Source: Thermoproteota archaeon
Lineage (GTDB): Archaea; Thermoproteota; Methanomethylicia; Methanomethylicales; Methanomethylicaceae
NCBI GenBank assembly: GCA_020832905.1
Contig: JAJHRG010000002.1
Span: 124,001-188,000 of the forward strand
DNA: 64,000 bases
Reading direction: 5' to 3'
Shown here: positions 58,040-64,000 of the stretch, piece after piece
Numbering within the stretch: position 1 is the first letter of the stretch
Layout of the letters: each line of letters starts with the position of its first letter
Translations under genes and position numbers: made by a program
Notes under the pieces: model-generated
What the model saw: the letters and a program-made list of their open reading frames with translations, nothing else
Databases searched by the model: none
Told to the model about the DNA's origin: nothing

Positions 58040-58428
58040 ATGGAAATTTTACATTTTGATTGTGAAAAGTTGCCCGTTGATTTAGATATTATTAAAAAGG
58101 AAATTGATAATATTAAATGAACTATAAATGAATTACAAAGACTTACATTTAAGGAATTTATAGAATTAAGCATTGATGAAAAATATGCTATTCGCTCTAA
58201 TATGAAAGTTTTGAAAAAAGACCTAGTTCTTATAGGGAAACAGTACGTTTTATTGCAGAAAGATTAAATATAAAATGTATAAGTGATATTGAATTATTAG
58301 TTGGACTTAGAAATCTTCTTATTCATCAATATTGGAATATTGATGATAGGAAAATATATCAAGATATAAAAACTAATTTTAAATGTATTAAAGAATTTTT
58401 AAGTAAAATAGAAGAGTTTTTGAAATGA
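58040..58428 (+). pseudogene. HepT-like HEPN toxin, in-frame stop and internal deletion/frameshift
   Basis: MEILHFDCEKLPVDLDIIKKEIDNIK*TINELQRLTFKEFIEL...; then EKRPSSYRETVRFIAERLN...LLVGLRNLLIHQYWNIDDRKIYQDI (R-x4-H). Confidence 0.7.
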
Positions 58429-58743
58429 TTATAAAGTATTATGAAGTTTCTCTTGAATCTATTATAAATAATCTTAAAATTAATTTAAAAAATACCAAAT
58501 CTTATTATTGCCATTCTTTTTGGCTCAATATTAAGGAGAAAATTTATTAGAGATATTGATATTGCAGTTTATTTTAAATCAGAAGAAAGCTTAAAAGAAA
58601 TAATTAATTTAATAAATACAATTGAAGAGAATTTAGGATTACCTGTTGATATTATTCCTATTCGAAATATACCTCCAAAATTTAAGCTTAAAATTTTATT
58701 AGATGGAATTAAAATTATTGTAAAAAATAATCAACTTTATTAG
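58425..58743 (+). pseudogene. MNT-type nucleotidyltransferase antitoxin, frameshifted
   Basis: Shifted frame reads IPNLIIAILFGSILRRKFIRDIDIAVYFKSEESLKEIINLINTIEENLGLPVDIIPI...; start overlaps HepT stop. Confidence 0.7.
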
Positions 58744-58930
58744 TCATTAGTATCTCAAACATTTTCAGAAGTTTCGGATATGGAATTAAAATATTTGAAA
58801 ATTAGAAATTTTAAAATACTCTAGCATGAATTACATCACTAATACTATTAAGAGCTAAATTTCATTATATTTCTCAAATTATTTTAAGAAAAAATATTAA
58901 TTTTTAAGTCTAATATATAATGGAGATACT

Positions 58931-59293
58931 ATGGGGCATACTTTTGCAAAAGTAAGTTTATATAATCCTAATGATTTATCAAGAGTTTTAGATCTAAATC
59001 TCATAGTTGATACTGGATCTACTTATACATGGGTTAAAAAAACAAAGCTAAATAATTTAGGAATTAAACCAATAGGTAAAAGAGTTTTTAAAACTATTGA
59101 AGGAAGACTTATTGAAAGAGAAATAGGTGAGGCTATTATTGAATATGAAAATGAAAAAATTACAACAATAGTTGTTTTTGCTGAAGAAGAAGATGTTGAA
59201 GTTTTAGGTATATATGCTTTAGAAGGTTTAGGTTTAGAAATTGATCCAATAACAAGAAAATTAAAAAAATCACAAGCAATATTGGCACTTTAG
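58931..59293 (+). CDS. retropepsin-like aspartyl protease-fold protein
   Basis: 120 aa; LNLIVDTGSTYTWVKKTKLNNLGI; DTGS motif. Confidence 0.7.
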   Translation: MGHTFAKVSLYNPNDLSRVLDLNLIVDTGSTYTWVKKTKLNNLGIKPIGKRVFKTIEGRLIEREIGEAIIEYENEKITTIVVFAEEEDVEVLGIYALEGLGLEIDPITRKLKKSQAILAL

Positions 59294-59316
59294 TTTAATA
59301 ATAAAATCTAATTAAA

Positions 59317-59697
59317 TTAAGAATAATTTTTTGAAAAAATAACAATACCATTTTTTATAGCATCTACATAGAATTCTCTATTTTCCTTAATTGCTTTTTC
59401 TAATTCATATTTAGAAACAATAGTTATTTCTACATTAGTATCTTTTAATGATGTAAATAAAAATCTCTTATTATTTGAAATCTCATAATCTATAATAACT
59501 AATATATCAATATCACTAAGACCTCTTACAAATTTTCCTTTAGCTAAAGATCCTGAAATTATTACTTTAATAGGTTTTAAATCATTTATAAGATTTTCCA
59601 AAAGATCTCCTAAAGGTTCTATTAAATCCTTAACATTAGGATTATTAAGAATTTCTCTCAATTTCTCTTTTAACAAATTCAATAACCTCTTCTGCAA
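59317..59697 (-). CDS. MNT-type nucleotidyltransferase
   Basis: 126 aa; KVIISGSLAKGKFVRGLSDIDILVIID. Confidence 0.8.
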   Translation of the reverse strand: MQKRLLNLLKEKLREILNNPNVKDLIEPLGDLLENLINDLKPIKVIISGSLAKGKFVRGLSDIDILVIIDYEISNNKRFLFTSLKDTNVEITIVSKYELEKAIKENREFYVDAIKNGIVIFSKNYS

Positions 59698-60049
59698 TTC
59701 TTAATGCTTCTTCAGCATCATCTTTATTATAATGCTTATATGGTGGTAAAGCTGGCCATGCATTAGGATATCTAGTAGGAATATAATATCTATCAAGCTT
59801 TCCTGCTTTTATAACTAATTCTTCAGATATTTTAATAGTTTTTTTAATTTCTTCTAATATTTTTGTAATACTATGAGTATGTAGAAATATACCTAATTTT
59901 TTAATACATAATGCTTTAAGAGATTTTTCAATAGCTTGATGTGAGAAAAAACATACTTTACTCCATTTACATAATTGAAAAAGTCCCTTAGCAGCATCAA
60001 GATCATCAATAGCTTCTTCAAACCAATCTCTATATCTTTCATAACTCAA
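59645..60049 (-). CDS. HEPN-domain protein paired with MNT
   Basis: 134 aa; WFEEAIDDLDAAKGLFQLCKWSKVCFFSHQAIEKSLKALCIKKLG; overlaps MNT gene. Confidence 0.8.
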   Translation of the reverse strand: MSYERYRDWFEEAIDDLDAAKGLFQLCKWSKVCFFSHQAIEKSLKALCIKKLGIFLHTHSITKILEEIKKTIKISEELVIKAGKLDRYYIPTRYPNAWPALPPYKHYNKDDAEEALRIAEEVIEFVKREIERNS

Positions 60050-60202
60050 ATTTTAAACCTCAAAATTTTTTATTAGATTTTATAATAAAAATCTATTCAA
60101 AAATTGAAATATATAAAACTATCATAGGAAAATATCTTAAAGATAGTGAATATTAATTAAGAAATCTTCAGAGGCTATAAAATAATTTAATAATTAAATA
60201 AA

Positions 60203-60511
60203 CTACTTTTGTATGATTATTTCTCTACCTTCAATTAATGCTCTAACTATTTTTTCTCTTGCAGATTTAACTATTCTCCAAACAGTATTTCTAGAAGTAT
60301 TCATTCTCAATCCAGCTTCTTCAAATGTTAAATTTTCTAAATCTATAAGCTTTAAAGCTTCTAATTCCACAACATCTAAATAAACTGGTTCTTTATTAAC
60401 TTGTGGAACTGGATTAAATTTTTCTACTAATGGTTCTATCGATACTTTTAATGGCATTGGTTTTCTACCAATGATACCACATCTTCTTCTCATACACCAA
60501 CGATAGCACAT
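60203..60511 (-). CDS. DUF134/UPF0251 HTH DNA-binding protein
   Basis: 102 aa; RRRCGIIGRKP, VYLDVVELEALKLIDLENLTFEEAGLRMNTSRNTVWRIVKSAREKIVRAL. Confidence 0.88.
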   Translation of the reverse strand: MCYRWCMRRRCGIIGRKPMPLKVSIEPLVEKFNPVPQVNKEPVYLDVVELEALKLIDLENLTFEEAGLRMNTSRNTVWRIVKSAREKIVRALIEGREIIIQK

Positions 60512-60533
60512 ATTTTATGATATTTCACAAAAT
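60512..60533. promoter_or_regulatory. imperfect palindromic operator ATTTTATGATATTTCACAAAAT
   Basis: 20 of 22 positions match the perfect palindrome at 60557-60578; centres 45 bp apart. Confidence 0.55.
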
Positions 60534-60556
60534 TTATATATATGTTTCTACTTAAT

Positions 60557-60578
60557 ATTTTGTGAAATTTCACAAAAT
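60557..60578. promoter_or_regulatory. perfect 22-bp palindromic operator ATTTTGTGAAATTTCACAAAAT
   Basis: Exact dyad in the divergent intergenic region between DUF134 gene and the ORF at 60588. Confidence 0.65.
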
Positions 60579-60587
60579 GGTGAGAAT

Positions 60588-60812
60588 ATGGGATATAGAT
60601 GGAGAATTTGGAGTAGATATTGGTGGTATAAGGGATGTTGGTGTCCAAGACATCTATGGCCTCCTCCATGGGCGTTAATGTATCCAGAACCAGTTTTAGA
60701 TCCTAGTGAAGAATACAAATTATTGGAAGAAGAATATAAACGATTAGAAGATGAGCTTAAAGAAATAAAAAATAGAATGGATGAACTTAAAAAGATAATG
60801 GAGAAAAAGTAA
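60588..60812 (+). CDS. DUF5320-like small protein with C-terminal coiled coil
   Basis: 74 aa; N-terminal WRIWSRYWWYKGCWCPRHLWPPPW, C-terminal EEEYKRLEDELKEIKNRMDELKKIMEKK. Confidence 0.65.
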   Translation: MGYRWRIWSRYWWYKGCWCPRHLWPPPWALMYPEPVLDPSEEYKLLEEEYKRLEDELKEIKNRMDELKKIMEKK

Positions 60813-60815
60813 GAA

Positions 60816-61157
60816 ACGACAATAAAAAGAATTGCAATAGCCACATTAAATAATAAAGGACTTGATGATATTGTTTCTAATACATTTGGATATTCAAAAA
60901 CCTTCACAATAATTGATATTGAAGATGGAAATATAAAAGATATAAAAATCATAGATAATCCAGCTGGGTCTATGACTCATGGTAGAAGACCAGTAATAGC
61001 AAAGAAATTATCAGATATGAATGTAGAAATAGTTATTTCAAGTGAATTTGGACCATGTGTCTTAGAAATATTAAAAGAATTTGGAATATCAATTATTAAT
61101 GTTAAGCCAGGATTAAGAGTTTTAGAAGTACTAAAGGAACATGGACTAATAAAATAA
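60816..61157 (+). CDS. NifX/dinitrogenase Fe-Mo cofactor biosynthesis-like protein; no ATG/GTG/TTG at the domain start
   Basis: TIKRIAIATLNNKGLDDIVSNTFGYSKTFTIIDIEDG...GSMTHGRRPVIAKKLSDMNVEIVISSEFGPCVLEILKEFGI; domain begins at ACG 60816, track start is the internal ATG 60972. Confidence 0.65.
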   Translation, partial: TTIKRIAIATLNNKGLDDIVSNTFGYSKTFTIIDIEDGNIKDIKIIDNPAGSMTHGRRPVIAKKLSDMNVEIVISSEFGPCVLEILKEFGISIINVKPGLRVLEVLKEHGLIK

Positions 61158-61272
61158 TTTTTTATAATATTTTTATGAAATTAAGATGAACTATTTGCTT
61201 TTTATTTCTCATTTTTGATTCTTATAATTTTTCTAAAAGCTCTTATTATGAATAATCAATATTTAAAAACTT

Positions 61273-62472
61273 TTATATAAATATTTTAAAGAAAATGTAA
61301 GTAATAATAAAGATTATACTTGAAATTAAAAATAAATAAGAAAAACCAAATAACTGAACAATAATAGGACTAATAAGTGAACCAACTCCACTACCAATTC
61401 TTTCACATGTATTAAATAAACCAACTTTACCTTTTGATAAAATTCCTACAGAAATAGAAATAACATTAACTAAATAAATAACATATAAAAATCCAAATAA
61501 TGTTAAAATCACTGTAACAAATAAAATACTATATAATGATGGTTTTATAGTTAAAATGAGAAGAAAAGCAAGAAGAGATCGAAATAGTATAGCTCTTCTA
61601 ATACTTACAATTTCACTCATATTTTCTTTTTTCATTATGAATAGAGCTCCTATAACAATACCAAGTGTATTCATAATATAGACTATGTAAACAATACTTG
61701 ATGAAAGTCCTATGGCTTCAGCCATATTATTAATAAAAATTGGCATAAGAGTAAAAAGCATAGTAGTAGATAAGGAAAAGAAAGTAATTCCAAAGAGAAA
61801 AGCTATCATATTTTCTCTTTTTAATTTTCCAACTTCAGATCTACCACTTATAATCTTAGATAATATCATAAATCCTTTACATATGAAGTCTACTGTTCTT
61901 TCTATTACAAATCTTCTTCTTTCAATAATTAAAATAGGATCTTCAAGTAAGAAAATTGAAGTAAGAAATGCTAAAAATAAAAATCCACTACAAATTAATA
62001 GTATAAATTTTGAACTAAAACCATAATTTAAAGCTAAAAACCCAAAAAATAATCCAATAATAAAACCAGTATCTGTAAAACCTTCATAAAATGCATAAGC
62101 TTTTTTCCATTCTTCATAAGGATATAATTCAGCTATGAGTATATTTTTTGATGGTTCATATGCTATATCAAATATTCCAACCATAATTACATAAAGAATA
62201 ACTAAAATAATAACTTGATTTGTAAGAGTAAAAAAATAAAGAAGTATTGATGAAAATAAAAATGAAATAAGTACAAATATTTTATAACGTCTTATTCTAT
62301 CACATAAATATCCCCAAAGAAAAGAAGAAGGAATAGATAAAAACATAGCCATAGCACTCATTATTCCAACCCATAAAAGAGATCCAGAAATAAAGAAAAT
62401 ATACAATGGTAAAAATACTGATAGTAATCCAAATGCTATATCATGAAAGAAGAAACCTATTATCCATTTCAT
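61273..62472 (-). CDS. MFS transporter
   Basis: 399 aa, 12-TM-like; SSFLWGYLCDRIRRYKIFVLISFLFSS. Confidence 0.85.
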   Translation of the reverse strand: MKWIIGFFFHDIAFGLLSVFLPLYIFFISGSLLWVGIMSAMAMFLSIPSSFLWGYLCDRIRRYKIFVLISFLFSSILLYFFTLTNQVIILVILYVIMVGIFDIAYEPSKNILIAELYPYEEWKKAYAFYEGFTDTGFIIGLFFGFLALNYGFSSKFILLICSGFLFLAFLTSIFLLEDPILIIERRRFVIERTVDFICKGFMILSKIISGRSEVGKLKRENMIAFLFGITFFSLSTTMLFTLMPIFINNMAEAIGLSSSIVYIVYIMNTLGIVIGALFIMKKENMSEIVSIRRAILFRSLLAFLLILTIKPSLYSILFVTVILTLFGFLYVIYLVNVISISVGILSKGKVGLFNTCERIGSGVGSLISPIIVQLFGFSYLFLISSIIFIITYIFFKIFI

Positions 62473-62615
62473 AATTATAGGAATAAATAAGATTAAAAAT
62501 AAGATTTTCTACAAGTCTTTTTGCAATTTTTTCCTAATATTCTGTTATTAATGGATTAAATGATTTTTAATAGTTGAACTTTCGTAGTTTCTCAAAGAAT
62601 CTAAGAAATTAATAA

Positions 62616-62700
62616 TGCGGGGGGTGGGATTTGAACCCACGAAGGCCTACGCCACAAGGTCCTAAGCCTTGCGCCTTTGACCTGGCTTGGCTACCCCCGC
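62616..62700 (-). tRNA. tRNA-Leu (TAG)
   Basis: Acceptor GCGGGGG, anticodon arm CAAGG-CTTAGGA-CCTTG, long variable arm, GGGTTCAAATCCC. Confidence 0.93.
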
Positions 62701-62758
62701 TTAACGTAATATTATAAATAATTAGATTCTATTAATTTTTACTCAAAAAATTAAAAAA

Positions 62759-62783
62759 GGAGCTTATCCTAAATTTATGATAA

Positions 62784-62788
<5 letters not shown>
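62759..62788. repeat. 10-bp perfect inverted repeat overlapping the tRNA-Glu 5' end
   Basis: GGAGCTTATC-10 nt-GATAAGCTCC; right arm includes the first 5 nt of the tRNA. Confidence 0.7.
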
Positions 62789-62861
<73 letters not shown>

Positions 62862-62902
62862 TTTAATTTTTATATTTTTTTATTTTTGAAAATATTGAGA
62901 AA

Positions 62903-63406
62903 ATGTGGAGTATTATTAAAAAATATTTTGAAGATTATCCTGAAAGACTTAGAGTTGTTAGAATACTAGTAGATAATGGTCTTAGTATTAGAAATGGAAA
63001 AATATTTTTAAATGAAATTGAAATTCCTATAGTTCGTATTGCAAGAGTTGCTAATGTTGATAGAAGAACAGTTATTGAAACAATATCAATGATAGAGAAA
63101 ATAGAAGAATTAAGAAAAATATTTTATTATTTAAGATCTGCAGGTCATTCTCTTAAAGAAGTTGCACGTTATTTAAATTTTGGAGTATTAGAAATAACAC
63201 CAGAAGATGCAAGAATGCCAGGTATTTTAGCTAATGCTGCTATGATATTAGCAAATCATGGTATTAGTATAAGACAAGCAATAGTTGATGATCCTGAACT
63301 TTCTCCTGAGCCTAAATTAGTACTTATTACTGAAAAGAAAATTCCTGGTGAATTAATATCAGAATTCTTAAAAATAAAAGGTGTCGCTAAGGTTTCAATT
63401 TATTAG
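62903..63406 (+). CDS. ACT-domain regulatory protein (predicted amino-acid metabolism regulator)
   Basis: 167 aa; N-terminal HTH-like IARVANVDRRTVIETISMI, ACT-like C-terminus MPGILANAAMILANHGISIRQAIVDDPEL. Confidence 0.8.
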   Translation: MWSIIKKYFEDYPERLRVVRILVDNGLSIRNGKIFLNEIEIPIVRIARVANVDRRTVIETISMIEKIEELRKIFYYLRSAGHSLKEVARYLNFGVLEITPEDARMPGILANAAMILANHGISIRQAIVDDPELSPEPKLVLITEKKIPGELISEFLKIKGVAKVSIY

Positions 63407-64000
63407 CAATAGAAATTATTTTATTTACAACATCTATAGCATTTTTTCCAAATATTCTTATCATTGGTTCTTTTCCAATATCACCTAAATCATAAATAGC
63501 ATCTGGAACTCTTCCAATTCTTTTTACTGCTTGTTCAATTCCCCATGGTAATGATGCTCCTTCTTTTAATTTTATTTCTAATGGTTCTTCTTTTCTATCA
63601 AAATATGATATAGTAAAATTAAGTTCCTTCATTATTTTTAATATTTCTTCAGAATATTTTATATTTACAGCAGCTCTAATATTACTATCATATTCCATTA
63701 TTTTTAATAATACTCTTGCCATATGAGATGATACTCCAAATTCAGGTGGAGATACTGCTTTTACTCTATTTTTTATTTTTACTATTCTTCCTGGAATTCC
63801 TGCAATATCATTTATATCTTTTGCATATGGAATTGCCATTACTAAATTCATTTGAACTTCTGGAATTAAATTAGCTATTTTTTCATTAGATTCAATAATT
63901 TCAATAGCTTTTTTCATTTCCTCAATTACTTTATATTTTTCATAAGGAATATATATCCAAGCTATAGGATTTACAGGACCATGACCTTTTCCTATAGGTA
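63387..64000 (-). CDS. ThiN-domain protein (thiamine-phosphate synthase or ThiR-type regulator), 5' end beyond window
   Basis: Frame stays open past the called start (GKGHGPVNPIAWIYIPYEKYKVIEEMKKAIE...); IPGRIVKIKNRVKAVSPPEFGVSSHMARVLL ... YDLGDIGKEPMIRIFG. Confidence 0.75.
   Translation of the reverse strand, partial: PIGKGHGPVNPIAWIYIPYEKYKVIEEMKKAIEIIESNEKIANLIPEVQMNLVMAIPYAKDINDIAGIPGRIVKIKNRVKAVSPPEFGVSSHMARVLLKIMEYDSNIRAAVNIKYSEEILKIMKELNFTISYFDRKEEPLEIKLKEGASLPWGIEQAVKRIGRVPDAIYDLGDIGKEPMIRIFGKNAIDVVNKIISIANKLKP

Noticed and set aside
60548-60952. 134-aa minus ORF
   Set aside because: Covers the operator and is antisense to two plausible plus-strand genes
61712-62026. 104-aa plus ORF
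   Set aside because: Antisense to the MFS transporter

Overview
AT-rich archaeal chromosome window, probably a TACK-lineage methanogen or other MCR-carrying archaeon (inferred from cfb genes, LSm, L37e, crenarchaeal-type SSB). Main content: (1) a divergent gene cluster for a complex-I-like membrane complex (723-10126). Its large subunit keeps both [NiFe] CxxC motifs, so it reads as a group-4 hydrogenase with a full Nuo/Fpo-like membrane arm. (2) A ~24 kb, almost entirely minus-strand locus (10120-34366). It combines conjugation-like ATPases and membrane proteins (TraG/VirD4-like, VirB4/CedB-like, VirB6/CedA-like, possible VirB2-like and VirB3-like) with a type IV pilus engine (GspE/PilT-type ATPase, TadC/GspF-type platform), several pilin-like proteins and giant secreted proteins. 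No relaxase was seen. This is the best candidate for an unusual system: a combined DNA-transfer and pilus machine. (3) A coenzyme F430 cluster cfbA-E-D-C-B (38838-43723), followed by a COG0523-like GTPase and a metal ABC transporter linked to a NikR with an intact Ni site, giving a nickel-centred region. (4) Housekeeping genes (map, rubrerythrin, LSm, L37e, tRNAs, one with a 16-nt intron). (5) An accessory island (52.5-60 kb) with VapBC modules, a solo-TnpB IS200/IS605-type element apparently splitting a vapBC operon, decayed and intact HEPN-MNT pairs, and an IS right-end remnant. (6) A DUF134 regulator with paired palindromic operators next to a NifX-like ORF that lacks a canonical start codon. 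Homology calls come from reading protein motifs only; no searches were run.
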